Part shown: positions 1-7,921 of the stretch, piece after piece | How the letters are laid out: every line of letters starts with the position of its first letter | Position numbering within the stretch: the stretch's first letter is position 1 | Assembly: GCA_018396775.1 (NCBI GenBank) | Contig: JAGTRF010000009.1 | Location: 1-64,000 of the forward strand | Reading direction: 5' to 3' | DNA length: 64,000 bases | Source: Candidatus Bathyarchaeota archaeon | GTDB lineage: Archaea; Thermoproteota; Bathyarchaeia; 40CM-2-53-6; DTDX01 | Program-made: the position numbers and the translations under genes | The notes under the pieces: generated by a model | Databases searched by the model: none | What the model saw: the letters and a program-made list of their open reading frames with translations, nothing else | What the model was told of the DNA's origin: nothing

Positions 1-231
1 ATGGTCGAAGTTATTAAGGCAGAGGTTTCGGAAGCTTTAGCGAAAAAATTTAGGAAGCGGGCTATGGAGATATACGGCTATAGGAAGGGGGCGGTGAAGG
101 CTGCGTTGGAAAACTTGTTAGCACGCTTTATATCTTCAGGTGAAGCTGATTGGAGTATGTTGAGGGGATGCATTCGATCTAAATTAACCTCTGTGGAATT
201 ACAACATAGGGTATGGAGAAGGATCGATTAA
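1..231 (+). CDS. VapB-like antitoxin (may be 5' partial)
   Basis: This 76-residue protein is rich in basic and helical residues, with a ribbon-helix-helix-like N-terminus (VIKAEVSEALAKKFRKRA) followed by a helix containing GYRKGAVKAALE. That is the look of VapB-type antitoxins that repress their own operon and neutralise a PIN toxin. The ATG sits on the first base of the window, so an upstream start cannot be excluded. Its 3' end overlaps the start of the following PIN toxin frame by 19 nt, the usual antitoxin-toxin arrangement. The toxin is frameshifted, so the antitoxin may now be an orphan. The subfamily assignment is uncertain; position is the main support. Confidence 0.6.
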   Translation: MVEVIKAEVSEALAKKFRKRAMEIYGYRKGAVKAALENLLARFISSGEADWSMLRGCIRSKLTSVELQHRVWRRID

Positions 232-637
232 CATTGCTCCTAATAGATACAAACGTTTTCCTTGAACTTTTTTAGGACAAAGGAAAGCTGAAGATTGCAA
301 GAGGTTTCTGGAAAAAGTTTCTAAAGGTGAAATTGAAGCTGTAGTTACGAAATTCACGATTCATGCAGCTGAAGTTATCCTTAACGATGCTTCTCTAATC
401 CTCTCCTTCATAAGAAATTTACAAAATTCGCTAGGGTTAAACATATATGAAACTAGTTTAGAAGATGAGATGGCTTCATCAATGCTAATGAATAGAATAA
501 AACTCGATTTTGATGATGCCCTGCAATATTATATCGCTAAGAAATTAGGTGTAGAGGCGATAATCAGCTATGATAAGCATTTCGATAAATTAGATGTAAC
601 GAGGAAGGAGCCGGCGGATCTCTTAAGGGCACCCTAA
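213..637 (+). pseudogene. Frameshifted VapC PIN-domain toxin
   Basis: Read from ATG 213, the frame begins MEKDRLTLLLIDTNVFLELF, a PIN nuclease start with its first catalytic aspartate, then hits TAG at 273-275 inside a run of six T (268-273). Adding one T restores an open frame to the TAA at 635-637. That frame continues with GQRKAEDCKRFLEKV, the acidic core KLDFDDALQYY and the C-terminal ISYDKHFDKLD, so all PIN acidic positions are present. The encoded protein would be a single-domain RNase toxin of about 140 residues. It clearly belongs to the same subfamily as the PIN gene at 40322-40729. Either the gene is inactivated, the homopolymer count is wrong in the assembly, or slippage occurs on the T run. 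Confidence 0.8.
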
Positions 638-1020
638 ATCCCCTTAATAGGAGAAAGGCTTAACTAATGAAGTGAAACACTATACTGCTAAACCTATGCC
701 CATAGTTTAGGCGGATTATTCTTCCATATGAGTTACTATATTTTTAGCATCTATTGCTCTAAAACAAGGGGGCTCTCACATTAGTTCTCTATTAACAGTT
801 TTAATTGTTTTTCTTTCTGTTAAGATTTAGAAATATTTACATTCGGCTGAGAGGGTAACTTATGTTTAATGGTTTAAAAAGCATCGTATATGAAACCTAT
901 TAACTTAAAATATTCTATGTTTTAGCTGCTTCATTAAAAGTTTTTCTCATGACAACCCTAGTTATCGTTAGAATCCAACTAATATAGGATTGAAATTAAT
1001 ACGCTGAAAAATCCTTTCTG
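638..1020. other. Intergenic, no gene recognised
   Basis: These 383 bp lie between the converging PIN pseudogene and the glycosyltransferase gene. No reading frame with a recognisable product, no tRNA fold and no clear repeat was seen on either strand. It probably contains the 3' ends of both transcripts. Confidence 0.4.
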
Positions 1021-3150
1021 TCAGCGCTGTTTCTTCAGTAGGCTGTGAAGCTTTGAAATGCCGTGTTCAGTCTTCTCCCAGTAAAAAGGTTTCCTCATCA
1101 GTTGCAGCAATCCTCTCCAGCATCCAATGCTGATGAGGACCCAGTATAATGGGATCGCTAAGGCTAAGGGTATTGAGGTGTAGTTCTTCTTTAAGATGAA
1201 GGGGCCCATGTGCAATCCGATGTAGACAAGGTTCCCGATCAGTAAATTCGTCGCGCATATGTAATTGAGCGGATAGAAGAATAGGAATTGGAATAAGCCT
1301 GGTACGAGGAGTGTGGAGATCGTGACCGCCCACAGAAGCGGGTTGATGAGTGGAAGATATATGTTTCCTCCGAAGGTCAGTTGAAACAGAAGGAACTTCC
1401 GCCATCCCAGATCTTTTATAAGCTTTCGTGGGTGTCTCATATGAACAAGATATGTTTGAATGTACCCCTTATTCCACCTTGATCTCTGGCGTATCCAACT
1501 TCCAAGCCTGCTGTTTGCTTCTTCATATGTATAGGAGTTGAGCATAGCAGTCTTCTTCCCCCTCCTAGAGATCCTTACACCGAGATCTGCATCTTCAGTC
1601 ATGTTATAAGGATCCCAGCCACCTAACTCCTTTAGTTGTTGTGTTCTGAAATGGTTGCTTGTTCCTCCAAGGGGTATAACGCCATCTACTTGATCTAGGC
1701 CTTCAAGATAGTAATCATACCAGAATGAATACTCAAGAGAGAACCACCTAGTCAATAGATTCTCTTTAGGGTTATAGTAATTCAACCGCGACTGAAGGCA
1801 AATAACATCCATCGATGCTCTAGAGAATGCGATCACCGCTTTTTTCAATTGGTCTGGTTCAGGGTCATCCTCCGCGTCGTAGATTACGCAGTACTCCCCT
1901 CTCGCCCTGAGTAAACCATAGTTGCACGCCCTCGGTTTCGTCCTTATGTCAGCATCAGGTACAATCACGGGGTCAAATATCTTCAGGAACTCCTTGTAAC
2001 GCCATGTCAGCCTATCGATGGAATCCTTGAGTAAAATAACGTCTCGAACTTTTCCTACAAAACTTAGAGGAATCTCCATCGCTCTTCCGGATGCTGTTCT
2101 TAATTTCAGAAACGTTTCAGAAGGGTCTTCGCTTAGGATGACTTCCTCTAGGGTTCCGATTAAGAATCCACTCGGATCTAATATTCTCATTGAAGGCGAT
2201 AAGCTATTTGCATCCATCGCCGTCCTACCAAATAAACCAGGTGGAGCCACTATGACTTCAGGGTTCCCAAAGAGACCTAGCTTTCTAGCCTCTCCAAGTG
2301 TTTCATCATCCTTCTCTTCTATAAGAATCTTGACATCTAACTTCTCTTTAGGGTAATCAAGGTTATAAATGTTCTTTAATACGTGGCGCAGAGCCTTCGC
2401 CTCTCTATAGACAGGAACCAGAATCGTGTAGACAGGCAAATCCTTCTCCCGCAGGTTCTTAACATCCTTACTGGAGACGTTCACAACTCTGCGTGAGCCC
2501 CTGAAACCCTTAAAGGCTATGTAAAATTTCACCGGGTTCACGCAGAAGTATACTATGTTGATAAGAGAAAAGAGAATGATGAATGATAGAGGATAATTTA
2601 AAACGAAGAGCACTGAAAAGAGGATTATGAAGCATAAGATCAGCACCCTCTGCCATGGATACAACACTCTATAAGCGGACTCGTCAGGGCTTCGATAACG
2701 CAGTTCCTTCAAAGCCCTGCGCTCGTGAATTTCACTATAACCTTTATCAATAGCCTCTTCAACTGCTTCAATTGAGGCTACGCAAACTTCCACCCCCGCT
2801 CCGAAGAGGCTTTCCAGTACTTTGAAGAAATCGCTGTTAAATGGATTAGCCGTCGCGATCTTAACTTTTCCTTTGGAGATCGAGAACGGTAGGAGGAGGT
2901 TTTCTTTCAAGAGCAAATAAGGAATTGTTACAGCCAGATCGGTTTTCAACTCCTCTCTTGGAATGTACTGTAATCCCAAAGCATCAGCTAACTCTGTGAA
3001 GAAACCTTCATCAACTTCATACCTATTCTCTCTTAGTTTGAAGATGAAGTTCTGAAAAGTTACCTGCGGGGATTCAAGTTTGGTAGCATCCGCTACACCA
3101 TGCTTCTTCGCAAGCTGTATCAACCATTCTTTAGTGATGGTCAACCCCAC
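1021..3150 (-). CDS. MshEN (GspE_N)-glycosyltransferase family 2 fusion with internal PRC-barrel-like insert
   Basis: This 709-residue membrane protein probably polymerises or transfers sugars across the membrane. Residues about 20-140 resemble the N-terminal MshEN/GspE_N domain. Two membrane segments lie at about 167-207. A GT2 catalytic domain spans about 240-575, with ILVPVYRE, the acidic motif YDAEDDPEPDQL (about 424-435), TED (518-520) and RQRSRW (554-559), the Q/RxxRW motif of processive synthases. Several more membrane helices follow 590. Inside the GT domain, residues about 320-376 (ILDPSGFLIGTLEEVIL ... IPLSFVGKVRDVILL) look like a PRC-barrel inserted between VIVAPPG and VIVPDADIRTKPRACNYG, where ordinary GT2 proteins run straight on. 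In bacterial NfrB a GT2 is joined to an MshEN domain that binds c-di-GMP. The gene is last in a kinase-receiver-GT unit and is clearly GC-richer than most of the window. The GT2 call is firm; the PRC call is moderate. Confidence 0.85.
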   Translation of the reverse strand: MGLTITKEWLIQLAKKHGVADATKLESPQVTFQNFIFKLRENRYEVDEGFFTELADALGLQYIPREELKTDLAVTIPYLLLKENLLLPFSISKGKVKIATANPFNSDFFKVLESLFGAGVEVCVASIEAVEEAIDKGYSEIHERRALKELRYRSPDESAYRVLYPWQRVLILCFIILFSVLFVLNYPLSFIILFSLINIVYFCVNPVKFYIAFKGFRGSRRVVNVSSKDVKNLREKDLPVYTILVPVYREAKALRHVLKNIYNLDYPKEKLDVKILIEEKDDETLGEARKLGLFGNPEVIVAPPGLFGRTAMDANSLSPSMRILDPSGFLIGTLEEVILSEDPSETFLKLRTASGRAMEIPLSFVGKVRDVILLKDSIDRLTWRYKEFLKIFDPVIVPDADIRTKPRACNYGLLRARGEYCVIYDAEDDPEPDQLKKAVIAFSRASMDVICLQSRLNYYNPKENLLTRWFSLEYSFWYDYYLEGLDQVDGVIPLGGTSNHFRTQQLKELGGWDPYNMTEDADLGVRISRRGKKTAMLNSYTYEEANSRLGSWIRQRSRWNKGYIQTYLVHMRHPRKLIKDLGWRKFLLFQLTFGGNIYLPLINPLLWAVTISTLLVPGLFQFLFFYPLNYICATNLLIGNLVYIGLHMGPFILKKNYTSIPLALAIPLYWVLISIGCWRGLLQLMRKPFYWEKTEHGISKLHSLLKKQR

Positions 3151-3218
3151 ATCATTTCAGGGAGAGTTAAATTAGCATCTTTCAACCTTAGTTTGTTAGT
3201 TTATTCATGGATTACGTC

Positions 3219-3674
3219 TCACAACTCCTCCTGTTGTCTAAGTTTCTTCATCCGCGTTTCTATCCACTGTTTGACCTTATCTTCACTCAGCATCTCAATT
3301 TCAGTTTGCTCTCGGAGTTTTTCCTCCACAACCTTTAGAAGCTCTTTAGGGTTTACAGGCTTCATGAGAAATGCGTCCGCTCCCAAGTTTAGGGATTTCA
3401 CAGCGTTTTCTAGGCTTGGGTAACCTGTAAGCATGATCTTCATCATCCTCGGCATAGTTTCATGCATCTTCACAAGTAGCTCGGTCCCCTCCATATCTGG
3501 GAGTTTTATGTCAAGGATGGCTAAGTTGTAAATTTTTTTTCTAGACTTCTCTATGGCCTCCTTGCCGGTTTCTGCGGTTTCAACCTTATAGCCTTTCATC
3601 TCCAGAATAGCCTTTAAACTCTGCAGTATTGCCTCATCATCATCGACGATTAAAATAGTCTTAACTTCCTCCAA
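3219..3674 (-). CDS. Stand-alone receiver (response regulator) protein
   Basis: This 151-residue CheY-like receiver has the acidic pocket D11-D12, phospho-acceptor D55 in LAILDIKLPD, T83 and K105 (LMKP). After the receiver (about 5-120) there is only a charged helical tail, so no DNA-binding or enzymatic output is encoded. It starts 6 nt after the stop of the histidine kinase upstream and is followed 68 nt later by the glycosyltransferase gene, all on the same strand. The phosphorylated receiver is therefore likely to act by protein contact, plausibly on the glycosyltransferase. That target is an inference from the neighbourhood only. Confidence 0.92.
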   Translation of the reverse strand: MEEVKTILIVDDDEAILQSLKAILEMKGYKVETAETGKEAIEKSRKKIYNLAILDIKLPDMEGTELLVKMHETMPRMMKIMLTGYPSLENAVKSLNLGADAFLMKPVNPKELLKVVEEKLREQTEIEMLSEDKVKQWIETRMKKLRQQEEL

Positions 3675-3680
3675 ACATCC

Positions 3681-5489
3681 TCACCCCTCTTTTAACGGCA
3701 ACTCTATCGTGAAAGTTGTTCCAACTCCAACTTTACTCTCAACTTTTATCGCACCTCCATGCGCCTCAACTATTCGTTTGGTAACTGTCAGCCCTAATCC
3801 TTGACCCTTAGCCTTAGTGGTGAAGAAGGGTTTGAAGAGCTTATCCAGTTTCTCCTCCGGTATCCCTTCTCCTGTATCCTGTACGTTTATCAACGCGATA
3901 TCTCCCCTCCTTAAAGTCATTATCGTGATCCTTCCTCCCTTAGGCATAGCTTGGATTGCATTTGTGATCAGGTTTGTGAGCGCTCGTTGAATCATTACGC
4001 CATCAATCTTTAGATTTGGAAACTCATCTTTAAAATTTAATGAGATTTTCACAGTTTCTGGTTTCCTTATGTTTGAAACCGTGTTTTCGATCAGTCGCAT
4101 TAAGTTCGTTGGTTGGAATTGAGGTTGTAAAGGTCTTCCAAAGTCTTGGAGATCTGAAACGATCTTATTCATATACTCAATCTGCTCCTCCATGCTGGAG
4201 CATAACTCCCTGATCTGCTCAGCTTTATCATGGTCAGGGACGTTTGGCAAGATAGATTTTAAATACTCACCAGCTAGATAAACAATGTTCATCATAACTT
4301 GGAGTGGGTTACGGAGATCGTGGCCTACCATCATCGCGACCTCTCCTATAGTTGCAAGTTTTTCATACTCCAGCAGCTTCTTCGTCCGCTCCTCCACCAA
4401 CTCCTCCAGATGTTCGAGATAGTGTCGAATCTGCCGTTGATGTTCTTCCAGTTGTTCCAGCATGCTGTTCACGTTTTCAGTCAGACTTGATATCTCATCC
4501 TTTCCAGTAACAGGTATGCGGACAGCCACATTTTTCGTCCTCCCAATTTCATCCACCATTCTTTCTAACCTAATCACTCTTGAAGTGATCGATCTTTCAA
4601 CAAGAAGTATAATGGCTACGGCGTAAGCTGAAGCGCTGAGGAGCATGGAATAAATAAAGTAAGCAGTGTTCTGCTTAGCCTCGTTGTAAACGTTCCTTGG
4701 TAGGTCAACTCTCAAAATAAGGGCAGGCTCGCCGTATATGTCGTTTATTAACGAGTAGCCAGCTATCGACTTTTCGTTCAAAGGTTTGATGAAGATCTCG
4801 CTCCGATTCGTTAACAGGAATGTGGTTGCTGTTTGAAAATCCGAAGGAAGTTTTGAATCATCGACTTGAAAAATATTGATTAAGAGATGCGTTGTTTGGC
4901 TTAGACGCGACACCTCATCCGAGTTAAGATATCTTCCCATAATCAAAGTTCCGCGAATCGGTCCCGTATATCTGCTGGTCAGGATCGGAGCTGAAGTTAC
5001 GATTAATGGGCCTTCAGGAAGGATGAGGATCCCTGCTACTGCGTTTCGCTCATTAGAGTGATGTAAGAGGGGGCTATTCGGATTGATATGCTCCAACATA
5101 CTTGGAGGTATCTGCGTTTCGCATCCTTTCCTTAAATCGAATCCTCTCTGAAACACTATTTGACCATCCGTGTTGACGAACAACATTAAATTCAACCTCA
5201 GGTTGAGGAAAGTCTCGTCGACAAGGTTTGTTTTGACATACTTCTCGTTTCTATCAATCATAAACGCGTAAGTGTCATCCCAAGACGCGTAGTCACGAGT
5301 CATAGAAAGCATTTTTTCCAACTCATCTGAAAAAGCGTTGAGAGCTCGTCTAACATTTTGCCTCGTGTCATCCTCCTCTATCTTAACAGCTGTTCTAACC
5401 ATGGCCACTTGCGCAAATCCATATAGTATGATAATTAACGCAAGGGTGGTTAAAGACATGATCAGCATGATCTTTGTTCTAAGCTTCAT
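3681..5489 (-). CDS. Membrane sensor histidine kinase with CHASE4-type sensor, HAMP, HisKA and HATPase
   Basis: This 602-residue kinase is the first gene of a kinase-receiver-glycosyltransferase unit. The N-terminal helix at about 8-30 and a second at about 276-297 bracket an extracellular region (about 45-270) resembling CHASE4, with DYASWDDTY near residue 70. HAMP follows (about 298-350), then a coiled stretch, then HisKA with the phospho-acceptor H390 in VGHDLRNPLQ. The ATPase domain has N510 (NLITNAIQAM), the G1 box DTGEGIP (538-544) and the G2 box GQGLGL (562-567). All catalytic motifs are intact, so it should autophosphorylate and pass phosphate to D55 of the next protein. The ligand is unknown. 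Codon use is GC-richer than that of the core genes. Confidence 0.93.
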   Translation of the reverse strand: MKLRTKIMLIMSLTTLALIIILYGFAQVAMVRTAVKIEEDDTRQNVRRALNAFSDELEKMLSMTRDYASWDDTYAFMIDRNEKYVKTNLVDETFLNLRLNLMLFVNTDGQIVFQRGFDLRKGCETQIPPSMLEHINPNSPLLHHSNERNAVAGILILPEGPLIVTSAPILTSRYTGPIRGTLIMGRYLNSDEVSRLSQTTHLLINIFQVDDSKLPSDFQTATTFLLTNRSEIFIKPLNEKSIAGYSLINDIYGEPALILRVDLPRNVYNEAKQNTAYFIYSMLLSASAYAVAIILLVERSITSRVIRLERMVDEIGRTKNVAVRIPVTGKDEISSLTENVNSMLEQLEEHQRQIRHYLEHLEELVEERTKKLLEYEKLATIGEVAMMVGHDLRNPLQVMMNIVYLAGEYLKSILPNVPDHDKAEQIRELCSSMEEQIEYMNKIVSDLQDFGRPLQPQFQPTNLMRLIENTVSNIRKPETVKISLNFKDEFPNLKIDGVMIQRALTNLITNAIQAMPKGGRITIMTLRRGDIALINVQDTGEGIPEEKLDKLFKPFFTTKAKGQGLGLTVTKRIVEAHGGAIKVESKVGVGTTFTIELPLKEG

Positions 5490-5620
5490 ATACTGAAAAT
5501 CTCCTAATAAATAGAACTATTTAATTAAATTAGCAAGTTTAACTATTAATTATTAATTTATAAATTTATATTTTATAATTTTGCAATTTTTAATTTTGAT
5601 AATTGATATTTAATTAATAC

Positions 5621-6042
5621 TTACATTTTAATATATTTATCTGGTAAACTATGCGTTAACTCTTTCACTTTTGTATATTCTTTGTTATAGCTTACAAGCT
5701 TTATATTCTCGATTATTCCAACAGCTGCATAAAGGCTATCAAAATATGTTAACCCTTCATATTTCTTCCTAAGCTTAAAAGCTTCACGATGATACTCAGG
5801 TTTTATTGGAAAAGTAATTATTCTTCTGTATTTAAAGAAGTTGCTAAGAGCATCATAGAAAGCCGTAACTTCCTTAACGATTATTTCTCCAGATTTTAGG
5901 AGTAGATTAAGCTCTATAAGTGAATATGGAGATAACTTCACTTCTCCGAAAGATTTATCAAAAACTTTTTTACCTCAGCGTGATGCTTATCTTCAACCGA
6001 TATAAGAGCTAATAGAATATCTGTCTCTATAAGTATGGGCAG
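5621..6042 (-). pseudogene. Frameshifted PIN-domain toxin (VapC family) lacking a normal start
   Basis: Two frames together give a PIN protein. The 5' part reads LPILIETDILLALISVEDKH and onward from about 6042. The 3' part begins at GTG 5941 (VKLSPYSLIELNLLLKSG) and runs to the stop at 5621. The two frames differ by one base and the 5' frame stops (TGA) around 5940, so one nucleotide has been gained or two lost there. The 5' frame has only a CTG (6042-6040) as a possible start, just after an AGGAGG sequence. The last PIN acidic position is Asn (SYNKEY) instead of Asp. The gene follows an AbrB-type antitoxin that also carries a stop, so the whole pair looks dead. Confidence 0.75.
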
Positions 6043-6045
6043 GTT

Positions 6046-6303
6046 TTAAGCCTCCTTTTGAAGTTCACGCTCCGCTGCTTTACGCATCTTTCGAATCTCC
6101 TTTTCTACATTTCTTGTGCCCTTAACTACTAATTCCTCTAGAGATTTTAAAGGATCTTCTACAGGTTTTAAAACAACTTCTCTTTCTTTAACGCTGATCT
6201 CCACTATATTCTTTATGTTAAGCTACCTTCTAATATTTGATGGTATAAGAACTCTTCCTTTCTCATCAACTCTTAATATTATTTTAGCCAATTTTACTAC
6301 CAA
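6046..6303 (-). pseudogene. AbrB-type (SpoVT-fold) antitoxin interrupted by an in-frame TAG
   Basis: From TTG 6303 the frame reads KIILRVDEKGRVLIPSNIRR, the swapped-hairpin signature of AbrB/MazE-like antitoxins. It then meets TAG at 6225-6223 and continues in the same frame for 58 codons to TAA at 6048-6046, including EISVKEREVVLKPVEDPLKS and a charged helical tail. The stop replaces a single residue of the conserved RR-x-LNI stretch. The gene directly precedes the broken PIN frame, as an antitoxin should. Both partners carrying lesions argues for decay of the locus rather than for a recoded stop. Confidence 0.75.
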
Positions 6304-6473
6304 ATAAAAATTCTCACTTCCCACTATATAAGCTACAGCCTTAAACAATAATACTCCAAAGTTGTATCTAACAACAAGCATATGAAAAAACAGCTAAAAA
6401 TAAAAATATAGGTTAAAAAAGAAAAATGAAGTGAGTTAATGAAAACTTATGTGAAATAATTTTTTAGCTTTAA

Positions 6474-6914
6474 TTAACTGTTGTTAATGTTTATATTATA
6501 AAGTTCAGAAAGAAGTTTAACGCAAGCTTCATAATGTTTTTTAGCTATTTCATAAGCTTTAGGCGCATAATCTTTAAAGTAGTTTACGTCTAAACCTTTT
6601 TCATAGCCATAGCTGGCTAATCCTCTAAGCTCCGCAAGCTCAGAAATGTTGCTAGCTAATTCATTAAGCATGGATAAAAACCATATTGGAACATTTTTCT
6701 TTTTAGAAATTTGTTTAAAAACGAAGCTTATATCATGTGCTTTTGGATATTCTACTCCAAACGCTATTAAAACAGCTTTAGAAGCATGCTCAACAACCAT
6801 TTGCGAAGAATAAACAACGTCATCCCATCTTTCCTCTTCTAAAGCTCTTAAAGCGTTCGTCAACCATCTGCTGCTTCTTTTTAAAGCTGATTTAGCAATT
6901 TCAATGTTCGTCAT
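6474..6914 (-). CDS. HEPN-domain protein (toxin of a HEPN/MNT pair)
   Basis: Starting at ATG 6914 this is a 146-residue all-helical protein of the HEPN family (SSQMVVEHASKAVLIAFGVE ... LRGLASYGYEKG). HEPN proteins in this arrangement are often RNases silenced by a partner nucleotidyltransferase. The frame is open further upstream to 6959, but ATG 6914 overlaps the TGA of the nucleotidyltransferase gene by one base (TGATG), the typical coupled start, so I prefer it. The usual RxxxxH catalytic motif is not clear: the equivalent stretch is RGLASYG, without the histidine. It may be a non-catalytic or divergent member. Confidence 0.78.
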   Translation of the reverse strand: MTNIEIAKSALKRSSRWLTNALRALEEERWDDVVYSSQMVVEHASKAVLIAFGVEYPKAHDISFVFKQISKKKNVPIWFLSMLNELASNISELAELRGLASYGYEKGLDVNYFKDYAPKAYEIAKKHYEACVKLLSELYNININNS

Positions 6915-7672
6915 CAAAATTCTATAATCTCTCCTGGTTTTATATCTTTCAAAACCCAATAAGACTTTCGATTTGAAAAAGTAACTCTTATAGAACCCAT
7001 TTCTTCCAGCTTTCTTCTTAAGGATTGAAGTTGTTGCGTTAAAAAATTGTTTTTATCGTATAAAATTATTCCATCTATTATCGCGTCTAAATATATTTTA
7101 TTAAATTTTTTAGCTTCCTCTATGCTTAATTCATAATTTTGAATTATCGGCCAATAACCTGCTTTTACAGCTTCTAAATATTCTAAGCTTTCTTCAAGCT
7201 CTTCTTTAGCTTTCCTAAGCTCTTTAATTCTTTCCCAAGCAGGTTTATCATTCCATCCTTCAGCTACTACAAGAATATCTATATCGCTATTTTTATTCCA
7301 GTCTCCTCTAGCTATAGAACCGAAAAGCATTACGCTTATTAACCTATCTCCTAAAATCTTACTCAGTAGTTCGCAATATTTTTTAATTACAGGCGCAAAA
7401 TGTATATGCGGTATTCTCTCTATATTTTCAACCTTAAACATTGAATAATGCAAAACTTTATTCAATTCTTCAAATATTTTAGCCGCTTCAAAACCTCTTT
7501 GAGTTAATTCATAATTTTTACTGCTATCCTCTATAAGCTTTAAATGCTTAAGCTTTTTCAGCTTAATTGAAAGTGTTCTAGGATTTTTAACAATAGATTT
7601 CAAGTCTTTAAATCTAGCAGCTCCTTTCTTTCTTAGCAAAACCAAAATCTCAAAAGAAGCTTCATCAATCAT
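6914..7672 (-). CDS. Winged-helix + MNT nucleotidyltransferase fusion (antitoxin of HEPN/MNT pair)
   Basis: This 252-residue protein has an N-terminal winged helix (about 1-75: LRKKGAARFKDLKSIVKNPR and LIEDSSKNYELTQRG) and then a minimal nucleotidyltransferase domain with GSIARGDWNKNSDIDILV at 118-135. The catalytic GS and DxD residues are kept. Minimal nucleotidyltransferases of this kind can AMPylate and silence their HEPN partner, which is encoded next with a one-base overlap. The winged helix suggests that the same protein also represses the operon. Upstream is an AT-rich promoter region. The domain calls are solid; the antitoxin role is inferred from context. Confidence 0.85.
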   Translation of the reverse strand: MIDEASFEILVLLRKKGAARFKDLKSIVKNPRTLSIKLKKLKHLKLIEDSSKNYELTQRGFEAAKIFEELNKVLHYSMFKVENIERIPHIHFAPVIKKYCELLSKILGDRLISVMLFGSIARGDWNKNSDIDILVVAEGWNDKPAWERIKELRKAKEELEESLEYLEAVKAGYWPIIQNYELSIEEAKKFNKIYLDAIIDGIILYDKNNFLTQQLQSLRRKLEEMGSIRVTFSNRKSYWVLKDIKPGEIIEF

Positions 7673-7921
7673 TCTAAAATTTAACTATCTTTAATTATAT
7701 TTAAAGTTTACTATTTTATAGTATATTTATATATAGAAATTCAATATTTTAGTGAAGCTTATAAATTTAACAATCAAAGTTGATAACAAAGGTTTTTATT
7801 CAAAAAATAAGAGAAGAAGCGAGCATAAAAAAGAGGGAGAATAAAAATAAAGGCTAAAAAAGAACGAAAGAAGGGGAAATAGCGAAATTCTTTGATTTAA
7901 ATAAAATTATTAATATATAAT

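Noticed and set aside
1067-1405. Open frames antiparallel or alternate to the glycosyltransferase and kinase genes
   Set aside because: They have no domain signature and lie within well-supported genes in the GC-richer segment where spurious frames stay open.
6223-6225. TAG in the AbrB antitoxin as a pyrrolysine codon
   Set aside because: No sign of Pyl genes here, and the neighbouring toxin is independently frameshifted, so simple decay explains it better.
6390-7880. Similar purine-rich stretches at about 6391 and 7838 as an insertion-sequence inverted or direct repeat
   Set aside because: Similarity is imperfect and made of low-complexity A/G runs; no transposase between them.
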